This document shows positions 25,407 to 32,450 of a DNA stretch of 33,662 nt, one piece after another. Every line of letters starts with the position of its first letter. Position 1 is the first letter of the stretch. The DNA comes from Kineococcus rubinsiae (GTDB taxonomy: Bacteria; Actinomycetota; Actinomycetes; Actinomycetales; Kineococcaceae). The notes below the pieces were generated by a model. That model worked only from the letters and a program-made list of their open reading frames with translations, ran no database searches and was not told the origin of the DNA. The stretch covers positions 1-33,662 of the forward strand of contig NZ_VWPY01000046.1 of NCBI RefSeq assembly GCF_011839805.1, written 5' to 3'. Position numbers and translations under genes: made by a program.

Positions 25407-25844
25407 GTGAGCGACGAGTCGGCGTACCGCAGCCGCCTGACCCTGCGGTGGGGCCCGTCCACCGGTCCCTCTCACCCCCGTCCCGGCGACGTCACCGACG
25501 CCGAGGACCCCCGGCTGGCCGCGCTCCGGGACGCCGTCGCCGCACCCGTCGTCACGTCGATGCTGACGGCGGAGGAGCTGGAGGAGCTCACCGTGCACTG
25601 GGGCGTCGACGGGGACGAGGGCGACGTGTGGGTGCGGGTCGTGGCCGTCGGTGAGGTGTTCCAGGACTGGCTGACGTCACCGGTCTGGCGACGCGGCGAG
25701 GCGGGGGCGCAACCGCTCGACGCCGCGGAGTGCGCGGCGCGCCTGGCCGACCACCTGCAGGACTGGATCGCCGAGAGCCGGTTCGGCTGGGGCCAGCGGC
25801 GGATCAGCACGCACGTGCTCCCGGCTCCTGAACCGGGGAGCTGA
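25407..25844 (+). CDS. Hypothetical protein, 145 residues
   Basis: The GTG at 25407 follows a leaderless-type promoter pattern. The protein is acidic, soluble and has no signal or membrane segment. The middle shows TSMLTAEELEELTVHWGVDG and VWVRVVAVGEVFQDWL, and the end has DHLQDWIAESRFGWGQRR; I do not recognise a family. Codon bias (strong third-position GC) supports real coding. The stop TGA (25842-25844) lies inside the left arm of the inverted-repeat element at 25840-25921, so the element may have supplied the present stop. Confidence 0.7.
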   Translation: MSDESAYRSRLTLRWGPSTGPSHPRPGDVTDAEDPRLAALRDAVAAPVVTSMLTAEELEELTVHWGVDGDEGDVWVRVVAVGEVFQDWLTSPVWRRGEAGAQPLDAAECAARLADHLQDWIAESRFGWGQRRISTHVLPAPEPGS

Positions 25845-25921
25845 CAGTTCTGCTGTCCGCAAGCCCCTGCAGCGGCCCGGCCACCCCCTTCGCAGACCTC
25901 GCGTGCAGCAGAACTGTCAGC
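25840..25921. repeat. Inverted-repeat element, 16-base perfect arms, 50-base centre
   Basis: Arms GCTGACAGTTCTGCTG (25840-25855) and CAGCAGAACTGTCAGC (25906-25921) are exact reverse complements. The arms are far less GC-rich than the surrounding DNA. The element lies between the convergent hypothetical and DUF2795 genes and covers the stop codon of the former. It could fold into a large hairpin and end transcription from both sides, or be a copy of a dispersed palindromic repeat (REP or MITE-like). No transposase is present. Confidence 0.85.
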
Positions 25922-25939
25922 CCGACCCTGCTTCCCGCC

Positions 25940-26134
25940 TCAGCTGCCGAAGACCCCGTGGGTGACGGCGGTGGGGGCGTCGTAGTCCCCGTCGCCGAGC
26001 TCCTGCAGGGCGTCCAGGACCTCCTGCGGGGCGCCGGACTCCTTCGCATGGTCCACGAGCGCCTGCTTGCTCGCCGGGTACTCCACCCCGGACAGGTGCT
26101 TCTGGATGTCGATGGGGCTGACCTTCTCCGCCAC
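25940..26134 (-). CDS. DUF2795 small protein, 64 residues
   Basis: The short frame starts GTG at 26134 after AGAGGAG. The sequence VSPIDIQKHLSGVEYPASKQ, LVDHAKESGAPQEVLDALQEL and the DYDAPTAVTHG ending match the DUF2795 pattern common in actinobacteria. It is a compact helical protein of unknown function, with no signal or membrane segment. It ends 18 bases beyond the right arm of the inverted-repeat element. A longer in-frame reading upstream to 26575 is only the shadow of the WYL regulator gene. Confidence 0.85.
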   Translation of the reverse strand: MAEKVSPIDIQKHLSGVEYPASKQALVDHAKESGAPQEVLDALQELGDGDYDAPTAVTHGVFGS

Positions 26135-26199
26135 GGGGACTCCTCTCGTCGCGGCGCCGCGCGGCACCGTCGGGGGCGGGGTACCCGCGCGGTGGCGCG

Positions 26200-27171
26200 T
26201 CATGCGCGGGCGAAGCGGGCGGCGAGCTCGCGGACCGCCCGGCGCAGCGGCTCGGGTTCGACCTCCGAGACGTCCGCGTCGAAGGTCGCGAGGATCCCCG
26301 CGATCCCCGCCCACGACCAGGCGCCGACGGTGAACCGGCACCGCCCGGGCCCGGCGTCCTCGACGACGGAACCCCCGGGCGCCCAGCGGGCGACCAGGTC
26401 GACGGGCAGGGCCATCACGACCGTGCCGAGGCACTGCCACGCGGCGGGGGTGTCGCCGCGGTCGGCGCGGGAGCGCACCACCTCCGCGGCGCTGCCGCCG
26501 GGCAGCTCGCGCCGCGTGAACGGGGTTCCGGTGGGGCCTCCCGCGCGCAGGCGGTCGACGCGGTGCACGACCCACCCGTGCGCGTCGAGGTCGTAGGCGA
26601 CGAGGTACCAGCGCCCGGCCCAGACGACGAGGTCGTGGGGTTCGACGCGGTGACCCGGACCCGGCGGCGGCCGCGTCCCGTCCGCGGCGCGGACCTCGAA
26701 GCGCAGCACGTGCGCGCGGCTGACCGCGTCGCCCACCGCCGTGAGGACCTCCGGGTCCAGCGGGGGCGCCGCGAACGTCCAGGCGTTGGGGACGGTCGTC
26801 ACGCGGACGGCGTCGACGCGGGCGCGCAGGTGCGCGGGCATCACCTGGCGCAGGGTCGCGAGCGCCCGCGGGGCGGCGTCCCCGAGCCCGGCGACGGGGA
26901 CGGGCGCGGTCTGCAGGGCGAGCGCGACGGCCACGGCCTGCTCGTCGTCGAACACGAGCGGCGGCAGCGTGCCCCCCGTCCCCAGCCGGTAGGTGCCCGC
27001 CGGGCCCCGGCTCGCGGAGACGGGGTAGCCGAGCCCGCGCAGCGCCTCGACGTCGCGCCGCAGCGTCCGCGTGCTGACGCCGAGGCGGGCGGCGAGCTGC
27101 GGGCCCGACCAGGTCCGCCGGCCCTGCAGCAGCGACAGCAGGGTCAGCGTGCGCGTCGACGTCGCGGCCAT
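26200..27171 (-). CDS. WYL-domain transcriptional regulator (YafY/DeoR-like)
   Basis: 323 residues from the ATG at 27171 (GAGGA eight bases upstream). The N-terminus is an HTH-11 winged helix (LTLLSLLQGRRTWSGPQLA, LGVSTRTLRRDVEALRGLGY, SRGPAGTYRLG), the middle is a WYL sensor domain (about 140-220; RVEPHDLVVWAGRWYLVAYD, HRVDRLRA), and the end a WCX extension. WYL domains bind nucleic acid or small ligands and tune transcription. The gene is divergent from a VOC-family gene with a perfect 19-base palindrome between them, an arrangement often seen for this regulator class. Confidence 0.92.
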   Translation of the reverse strand: MAATSTRTLTLLSLLQGRRTWSGPQLAARLGVSTRTLRRDVEALRGLGYPVSASRGPAGTYRLGTGGTLPPLVFDDEQAVAVALALQTAPVPVAGLGDAAPRALATLRQVMPAHLRARVDAVRVTTVPNAWTFAAPPLDPEVLTAVGDAVSRAHVLRFEVRAADGTRPPPGPGHRVEPHDLVVWAGRWYLVAYDLDAHGWVVHRVDRLRAGGPTGTPFTRRELPGGSAAEVVRSRADRGDTPAAWQCLGTVVMALPVDLVARWAPGGSVVEDAGPGRCRFTVGAWSWAGIAGILATFDADVSEVEPEPLRRAVRELAARFARA

Positions 27172-27192
27172 GCCGTCATCCTCGCCGCGGTG

Positions 27193-27211
27193 GCGGACAC
27201 CCGGTGTCCGC
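27193..27211. promoter_or_regulatory. Candidate WYL-regulator operator, perfect palindrome GCGGACAC-CCG-GTGTCCGC
   Basis: Two perfect eight-base arms around CCG lie 21 bases upstream of the WYL regulator start and 49 bases upstream of the VOC start. The GACACC/GGTGTC core is a simple two-fold site for a dimeric regulator. It is the only palindrome in the 89-base gap. Confidence 0.75.
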
Positions 27212-27260
27212 GACCGGTGCGAACGTCGGGGAACGCACCCACCGACCCCGGGAGGAACCC

Positions 27261-27680
27261 GTGCTCGACCGCTCCGGTTCACGCATCGACCACCTCAACG
27301 TCGCCGTTCCCGACCTCGCCGCCGCGGTGGCCTTCTACGAACCCGTCCTGGGCTCCATCGGCATCGAGCTGATGCTGCGGATCCCCGAGGAGACCGAACC
27401 CCCGCGGGCGGCGATGGCGGGTTTCGGCCGGCCCCGCGTCAAGCCGTTCTTCTGGCTCGTCGACCACGGCACCGTCGGCACGGACATGCACCTCGCCTTC
27501 ACGGTCGAGGACCGCGCGGCCGTGCACACGTTCTACGACGCCGCCCTCGCCGCGGGGGCCACCAGCCGGAACGCACCGGCCGTGTGGCCGGAGTACCACG
27601 ACGACTACTACGGAGGATTCGTCGACGACCCGCACGGCATCAACCTCGAGGCCGTGTGCCACCTGCCGCCGGACGCGTGA
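27261..27680 (+). CDS. VOC-family (glyoxalase/dioxygenase fold) protein
   Basis: 139 residues from the GTG at 27261, preceded by GGAGGAACCC. The single VOC module shows IDHLNVAVPDLAAAVAFYEPVL at the start (His as first metal ligand), HLAFTVEDRAAVHTFYDAAL, and FVDDPHGINLEAVCH at the end (Glu as ligand). Such proteins act in glyoxal detoxification, extradiol cleavage or antibiotic binding; the role is not readable. It converges on the HD-GYP gene with a 19-base gap and is likely controlled by the divergent WYL protein. Confidence 0.92.
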   Translation: MLDRSGSRIDHLNVAVPDLAAAVAFYEPVLGSIGIELMLRIPEETEPPRAAMAGFGRPRVKPFFWLVDHGTVGTDMHLAFTVEDRAAVHTFYDAALAAGATSRNAPAVWPEYHDDYYGGFVDDPHGINLEAVCHLPPDA

Positions 27681-27699
27681 CGCACGCGAAGGCCGCTCG

Positions 27700-29562
27700 T
27701 CAGGACGCCGGTGCGTCCGTGGCCCTCGACATCCCCGGCGCCTTCTTCGCCGGCGCGCCGGGCACGACGGACGTCGGCGCGGCGGTCGGCTGCGTCTTCC
27801 CGGCCGAGCGCGCCGCGCCGGCCGACGGTGCCTCGCCGGCGGACTGGGCCTTCCCGGGCGGCTTCGGCTGGTCCGCCGGGGCGGCCTTCCCCGTCGGGGC
27901 CGCCTTCTCGGTGGGCTTCGCCTTCTCCGTCGGGGCCGGCTTCTCGGTGGGCTTCGCCTTCTCCGTCGGGGCCGGCTTCTCGGTGGGCTTCGCCTTCTCC
28001 GTCGGGGCCGGTTTCTCCGTGGGTTTGGCCTTCTCCGTCGGGGCCGCCTTCTCCGTGGGCTTGGCCTTCTCCGTCGGGGCCGGCTTCGCCTTCTGGGGGG
28101 GTTCAGCCTTCTCCGTCGGCTCGGCCTTCTCCGTCGGCTCGGCCTTCTCCGTCGGCTCGGCCTTCGCCGGGTGCTCCGCGGCGGTGGTCGTCGGGACCAC
28201 CCCGGGCAGCTCCGACGCCGGGGCGCTCGCGCCGGCCGGGGTCGGGGATCCGGTCGCCGTCGCGTCGAAGACCGGGTCCAAGGCAGCGGCGGCCGGACCG
28301 GACGCGAGGGCCGCTGCGGGCGTCGCGGTCCGCGGGGTGCCGCTGCGCGGGGGGACGGCCGAGGCCGACGCGAGGTCGTGGACGGTGGGGTCCTGGGACG
28401 CGGGGCGCTCGACGGCCACGGACGCGGACACGTCCGGGCGCACGTCCGCGACGGCCTGCGTCGTGGTCACCCCGGCGCCGACGCCGACGCCCGCGGCGAG
28501 CAGGACGGTCGCGACGTGACCACCGGCCGTCTGCGCGACGCCCGTGGCGGTCGACAGGGCCTGCGCGGGCACGGAGCCGACCCAGGGCAGGGCGGCCAGC
28601 AGGGTGGCCGGGCCGGCGATGACGCGCAGCCGGCCGATGCCGACCCCGAGGAAGGCGCGGACCACCTCGGGGTCGAACTGCGCCCCGGCGCAGCGGGTGA
28701 TCTCGGTGCGCGCCTGCTCGGCCGACATCGGCTTCTTGTAGGAGCGCGCGGTGGTGATGACGTCGTAGGTGTCGGCGACGGCGATGACGCGCGCCGCCAG
28801 CGACAGGTCCGCGCCGGCGAGGCCGCGCGGGTAACCACCGCCGTCCCAGCGCTCGTGGTGCTGCTCGACCCCGTCGAGCCACTCCCCGAGCCACGGGCGC
28901 AAGGGCTCGACCAGCCGGCCGCCGTGCTCGGGGTGCTCCTGCAGGCTCGCCCACTCCTCCTGCGACGGGCGGCCCTTCTTGTTGATGACCTCCGCCGCGA
29001 CGTGGACCTTGCCCACGTCGTGCAGCAGGGCGACCCAGCTCAGGCGGTCCACGTCCTCGCGGGGCAGCCCCAGCTCCCGGCCGATGAGGGCCGCGTAGGC
29101 CTGGACGCGCTCGCCGTGCGCGCGGGTCTGCGCGTCGTGCGCGGCGAGGTTGCTGACCAGGGCGAGCAGCCACTGCGCCGACGCCCCGCCCGCGGCCCCG
29201 GGAGCGTCGAGGGCGGCCGGGGACCAGGTGCGGCGGGCCACGTCGAAGCGGCTGGGGACGCGGTCGGGCAGGGCCAGGCTGAGCCGCAGCATCGCGGACA
29301 GCGGCACGAGCCGGCGCAGCCACCGCGAGCACAGGACCAGCACGACGGAGGAGGCCCCGACCACGACCAGCAGCCACACGCCCACCGGGACGCCGAGGCG
29401 CTCGGCCGGCAGCCAGCGGGAGGCGGCGGCACCGACGGCGAGCGCGAAGAGCAGCGGCCCGAAGGAGGCCGTCGCCCGCACCAGCGCGGCCAGCACGGGC
29501 CGGGGACGCCAGGTGCCGCGGGCCGCTTCGCCGTAGTTCTGCGTGGGTCCGGAGGTCACCAC
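27700..29562 (-). CDS. Membrane HD-GYP domain protein with PTEKA-repeat tail
   Basis: 620 residues. Two membrane segments (about 30-50, 60-80) precede a complete HD-GYP domain (about 130-310): His149, His181-Asp182 (HDVGK), HPEHGG (210-215), His235-His-Glu237, and Gly243-Tyr-Pro245. This domain normally hydrolyses c-di-GMP; all key residues are present, so activity is plausible. A third hydrophobic stretch (about 349-367) would put the C-terminus outside the cell. The tail is low-complexity, with about a dozen PTEKA units (residues about 467-555) and a Pro/Ala/Lys-rich end. The start is GTG-GTG with no clear ribosome site; no better start is seen. It follows an acyltransferase and an unknown gene on the same strand. 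Confidence 0.9.
   Translation of the reverse strand: MVTSGPTQNYGEAARGTWRPRPVLAALVRATASFGPLLFALAVGAAASRWLPAERLGVPVGVWLLVVVGASSVVLVLCSRWLRRLVPLSAMLRLSLALPDRVPSRFDVARRTWSPAALDAPGAAGGASAQWLLALVSNLAAHDAQTRAHGERVQAYAALIGRELGLPREDVDRLSWVALLHDVGKVHVAAEVINKKGRPSQEEWASLQEHPEHGGRLVEPLRPWLGEWLDGVEQHHERWDGGGYPRGLAGADLSLAARVIAVADTYDVITTARSYKKPMSAEQARTEITRCAGAQFDPEVVRAFLGVGIGRLRVIAGPATLLAALPWVGSVPAQALSTATGVAQTAGGHVATVLLAAGVGVGAGVTTTQAVADVRPDVSASVAVERPASQDPTVHDLASASAVPPRSGTPRTATPAAALASGPAAAALDPVFDATATGSPTPAGASAPASELPGVVPTTTAAEHPAKAEPTEKAEPTEKAEPTEKAEPPQKAKPAPTEKAKPTEKAAPTEKAKPTEKPAPTEKAKPTEKPAPTEKAKPTEKPAPTEKAKPTEKAAPTGKAAPADQPKPPGKAQSAGEAPSAGAARSAGKTQPTAAPTSVVPGAPAKKAPGMSRATDAPAS
27880..28159. repeat. Coding tandem repeats: 36-base array and 18-base array
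   Basis: Starting near 27916 the DNA repeats with a 36-base period (equivalent bases at 27916, 27952, 27988, 28024, 28060), encoding on the minus strand PTEKAKPTEKPA-type units; a diverged copy precedes it. A second array of three identical 18-base units spans 28106-28159 and encodes EPTEKA. Both periods are multiples of three, so copy-number change would keep the frame. Confidence 0.9.
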
Positions 29563-29611
29563 CCCGGGATCGGTTGCCCCGGCGAGGCGGTTGAGCGCCC
29601 CACCCCTCGGT

Positions 29612-30049
29612 TCACCCGGTTGCGGGCCGGGTGCCGCCCGGGCGGTCGCGCAGGGCCGCGAGGGTGAGCAGCGCCCGCTCGTCGACGGGGGCGCCCGCCG
29701 CGGCCAGGCCGGCGATCTCCTCGGGGTCCAGCCCCGCCGCCCAGCAGGCGATGACGGCGCCGTCGCTCACCGCGGGGCTGCGGAAGGCGGCCACGAGGCG
29801 CGCGTCCAGGCCGAAGGCCCCGACGGTCGCGATCGCGTCGACCACCGCGATCAGCTCGTCCAGGTGCAGCCCGTGGCGCTCGAGGAGCCCCTCGGTCCGG
29901 TCCGCGAAGACGCTCTCCGTCCAGCTCAGCGCCACCCGCAGGGTCACGGAGTCGCCGCCCCGGCGCAGCAGCCGGACGGCGTCGCGCAGGTCGGGCGAGG
30001 ACAGGTCCGGGTTCTCGGGGTCCCCGCCCAGCCGCAGGTCGGCGCGCAC
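29612..30049 (-). CDS. Hypothetical helical protein, 145 residues
   Basis: Starts GTG at 30049; a weak AGGCT-rich sequence lies six bases upstream, so leaderless translation is possible. The protein is mostly helical and acidic (SPDLRDAVRLLRRGGDSV, TESVFADRTEGLLERHGLHL, LDARLVAAFRSPAVSDGAVI, AAGLDPEEIAGLAAAGAPVD). It lacks a signal peptide and I do not recognise the family. It sits between the acyltransferase gene (37-base gap) and the HD-GYP gene (49-base gap) on the same strand, perhaps in one transcript. Confidence 0.7.
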   Translation of the reverse strand: MRADLRLGGDPENPDLSSPDLRDAVRLLRRGGDSVTLRVALSWTESVFADRTEGLLERHGLHLDELIAVVDAIATVGAFGLDARLVAAFRSPAVSDGAVIACWAAGLDPEEIAGLAAAGAPVDERALLTLAALRDRPGGTRPATG

Positions 30050-30086
30050 CCGCCGAGCCTGGCAGCGCCGGGCCGCGGCGGCGCGG

Positions 30087-31292
30087 TCAGAGCCCCAGCG
30101 CGAGCGCCGGGGCGGCCACGACGACCGCGCCCGCGGCCCCGAAGAGCAGGCCCGCGCGGGGCGAGCGCAGCCGCGGCGCGCCGCGCAGGGGTTCCTCGAC
30201 GAAGCGCATGGTCAGCAGGGCGGGCACCGCGGCCAGCAGCTCCGCACCGAGCAGCACCGGCCAGGACGTGACCCCCGAGCGCTCGAAGGCCACCACGAGC
30301 GGCACGTGCCAGAGGTACCAGGTGAAGGACAGGCGCCCCACGAACCGCACGGGCCGCAGGGACAGCAGCCGGGCGACGAGGGTGCGGGGGCCGCCGGCCA
30401 GGCCACCGGCGGCGATGACCGCGGCCGCCCCGGCGGTGGCCGCGGCGGCGGCCGCGAAGACGCCGACCGCGTTCCCCACCGGGACCAGCAGGAGCGCGAC
30501 GACCCCGGCGCCCGCCAGGAGCCGCGCCAGGACGCGGCCGCCGGTGCGCTCGTCGAGGCGGCGCAGCGCCGGGCCCAGCAGGGCGACGAGCGCGCCCGCC
30601 CCGAGCTGCCACGCCCGCGCGGGGCTGGCGAAGTAGGAGGCCTGGAAGGCCGACGAGGACCACCAGAGGTAGAGGACCCCGGAGACCAAGGACAGGGTGA
30701 CGATCGCGACGACGAGGGAGCGGCGCACGTCGCGCCCGCGGCGGGCGGCGAGGGCCGCGACGCCGAGCACGACCAGCGGCCACACCAGGTAGAACTGCTC
30801 CTCCACCGCGAGCGACCAGTAGTGCAGGACGGGGCTCTCGGCGACGGCCGGGGCCACGGTCGTGACGTCGAAGGTCAGGAACCAGAGGTTCGCGGCCTGC
30901 AGGGCGGCGGCGAGGACGTCGCGCGCCACGGCCCGCTGCTGCGCGGCGCCCGCCACGACGACCGTGACGAGCAGGACGACCAGCAGGACGGTGTAGGCGC
31001 TCGGCAGGATCCGCCGGGCCCGGCGGGCGTAGAACGCCGCCAGGGACACGGTGCCGGTGGCCTCGACCTCGCGGACGAGGAGGCCGGTGATGAGGTAGCC
31101 GGAGATGACGAAGAAGACGTCGACGCCGGTGAAGCCGCTGCCGAACGCGGGGACCCCCGCGGTGAACAGCAGGACCAGCACGATCGCGACGGCCCGCAGG
31201 CCCTCGACGTCCGGCCGGAACCCGCGGCCCCGCTCGGGCCCCGGCGGCCGCGCGTCCCCCGCCCGGCCCGGTGTGGTGCTCGTCGACGACAT
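30087..31292 (-). CDS. Acyltransferase-3 (OafA/YrhL-type) membrane protein, lacking the conserved His
   Basis: 401 residues from the ATG at 31292 (GGGGGAGG upstream). About ten membrane segments follow the AT3 layout: FRPDVEGLRAVAIVLVLLF, FGSGFTGVDVFFVISGYLIT, FYARRARRILPSAY, HYWSLAVEEQFYLVWP, and RLSFTWYLWHVPL. These proteins transfer acetyl or other acyl groups to surface sugars across the membrane. The length fits an AT3 domain without the C-terminal SGNH part of OafA. At the end of the first helix, where AT3 proteins have F-H-A-G with a catalytic His, this one reads F-T-A-G (Thr44); Arg26 and Arg33 of the RPDVEGLR motif are present. TAGCCT on the minus strand at 31344 may be its -10. Confidence 0.9.
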   Translation of the reverse strand: MSSTSTTPGRAGDARPPGPERGRGFRPDVEGLRAVAIVLVLLFTAGVPAFGSGFTGVDVFFVISGYLITGLLVREVEATGTVSLAAFYARRARRILPSAYTVLLVVLLVTVVVAGAAQQRAVARDVLAAALQAANLWFLTFDVTTVAPAVAESPVLHYWSLAVEEQFYLVWPLVVLGVAALAARRGRDVRRSLVVAIVTLSLVSGVLYLWWSSSAFQASYFASPARAWQLGAGALVALLGPALRRLDERTGGRVLARLLAGAGVVALLLVPVGNAVGVFAAAAAATAGAAAVIAAGGLAGGPRTLVARLLSLRPVRFVGRLSFTWYLWHVPLVVAFERSGVTSWPVLLGAELLAAVPALLTMRFVEEPLRGAPRLRSPRAGLLFGAAGAVVVAAPALALGL

Positions 31293-31440
31293 CGTCGGTC
31301 CTCCCCCGCCGGTCGCTCCGTCGCGCCCGGCGCGGCCGAGGCTAGGCAGAGCCCGTCGGGCGGGCGCGCGGGGGCCACCCGAACGGAGCAGCGCCCCGGC
31401 CAGGAGTGCGGTCCCCGGTCGATCGGGTGAGGCTGGGCCC

Positions 31441-32343
31441 GTGGACGTCCCCGCCCCCGCCCGCCCCGCGCCCACCCGGAGGTCCGGCGTCCCGCGCCTG
31501 GACCTGCGCTCGATCTTCCCGCCGCCGCCCGGACCGGGCCGGCCCGGTGACGCCGGCGTGTGCGACCCGCACGACGCGCTGTGGGCCGTGGCGGGTGAGC
31601 GCGCCGTCCTGCTCGGGAGCCCCGCCGCCGTCCTGCTGCAGGTGGCGCACCCGCTGGTCGCCGCCGGCGTGGCGCAGCACAGCGACTACCGCGCGGGTCC
31701 CGCCCACCGCCTGCTCGGCACGCTGCAGGCCGTCCTGACCATCGCCTTCGGCGACACCGAGCAGGGCCGCGCCGCCGCCCGCGCCGTCGGGCAGCAGCAC
31801 GCCCGCGTGCGGGGCACGACCCCGGACGGGACGCCGTACCGCGCGAACGACCCGGAGCTGGCGCTGTGGGTGCACGCCACCCTCGTCGAGATGGCGCTGG
31901 CCGCGGTCGGCCGCTACGCCGGGCGGCCCGTGCCGGCGGCGCTGCGGGAGGCGTACTGGCAGCAGATGAAGCCCTTCGGCCGCCTGTTCGGGGTGAGCGA
32001 CGCCGTGATGCCCGCGGGCTACGCCGAGTTCCGCGCCTACTACGAGGACGCGGTCGCCCGGCTGGAGGTGACGGACGCCGCCCGCGCCGTGGCCCGCGAC
32101 GTCCTCGGGCTGCGCACCGCACCGCCCGTGCCCGGCGTGGCCGCCGTCGCGCGGGCCGTCACCGCGGACCTGCTCCCGCCGAGCGTGGCCGCCCAGTACG
32201 GCCTCCCCGCCACCCCCCGTCGGCGGGCCGGCGCGGCCCTCGTCCGGGTGGTGACGCGCGCGCTGCGGCCGCTGCTGCCGGCCCGCGCGGCCCGGTGGCC
32301 GCACGCTGCGGTGGCCCTGCGTCGCACTGCGACACGCGGCTGA
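31441..32343 (+). CDS. DUF2236 / MpaB-family oxygenase
   Basis: 300 residues from the GTG at 31441. After a Pro/Ala-rich start, the family marks appear: QVAHPLVAAGVAQHSDY (His70, His80), a mid-protein QQHARVRGTTPDGTPY (His120), NDPELALWVHATLVEM (His145) and SDAVMPAGYAEFRAYYED. DUF2236 includes MpaB and the latex-clearing protein Lcp, which bind heme b and oxidise hydrophobic substrates; the spaced His residues are candidates for the heme ligand. There is no obvious signal peptide. GAGGCT lies six bases before the GTG, a weaker version of the leaderless pattern. It is divergent from the acyltransferase gene (148-base gap in which I found no clear operator). Confidence 0.9.
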   Translation: MDVPAPARPAPTRRSGVPRLDLRSIFPPPPGPGRPGDAGVCDPHDALWAVAGERAVLLGSPAAVLLQVAHPLVAAGVAQHSDYRAGPAHRLLGTLQAVLTIAFGDTEQGRAAARAVGQQHARVRGTTPDGTPYRANDPELALWVHATLVEMALAAVGRYAGRPVPAALREAYWQQMKPFGRLFGVSDAVMPAGYAEFRAYYEDAVARLEVTDAARAVARDVLGLRTAPPVPGVAAVARAVTADLLPPSVAAQYGLPATPRRRAGAALVRVVTRALRPLLPARAARWPHAAVALRRTATRG

Positions 32344-32387
32344 GCCGGTCGGGTCACGGGCCGTCCAGCCTCCTCGGTCCGCCCCGG

Positions 32388-32420
32388 CGGTCACCTAGGG
32401 TCGGCCGCGGACGGTGACCG
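32388..32420. promoter_or_regulatory. Inverted repeat enclosing a -10 element, upstream of the CWB2 gene
   Basis: Perfect eight-base arms CGGTCACC (32388-32395) and GGTGACCG (32413-32420) are separated by 17 bases. The spacer begins with TAGGGT (32396-32401), a good -10, giving a predicted start near 32408 and a leader of about 43 bases ending in GGAGGAACCCC before the ATG. A dimeric regulator bound here would cover the promoter; a hairpin in the leader is the other reading. Confidence 0.55.
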
Positions 32421-32450
32421 ACGTGGTCCGCCGCCGAGCGGAGGAACCCC

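Noticed and set aside
21565-25410. Very long open frame on the plus strand opposite the GH3 gene, and similar ones at 3234-5687 and 7095-9371
   Set aside because: Shadows produced by high third-position GC on the opposite strand. The translations are Arg/Gly/Ala-rich with no domain, while the opposite strands carry clear families.
27880-28159. CRISPR-like array
   Set aside because: Repeats are contiguous with no unique spacers, are in frame with a coding region and encode PTEKA units.
29571-29621. Four CGGTT motifs upstream of the HD-GYP gene
   Set aside because: Spacings of 17, 20 and 9 bases are irregular, and the motif is common in this DNA, so no site is called.
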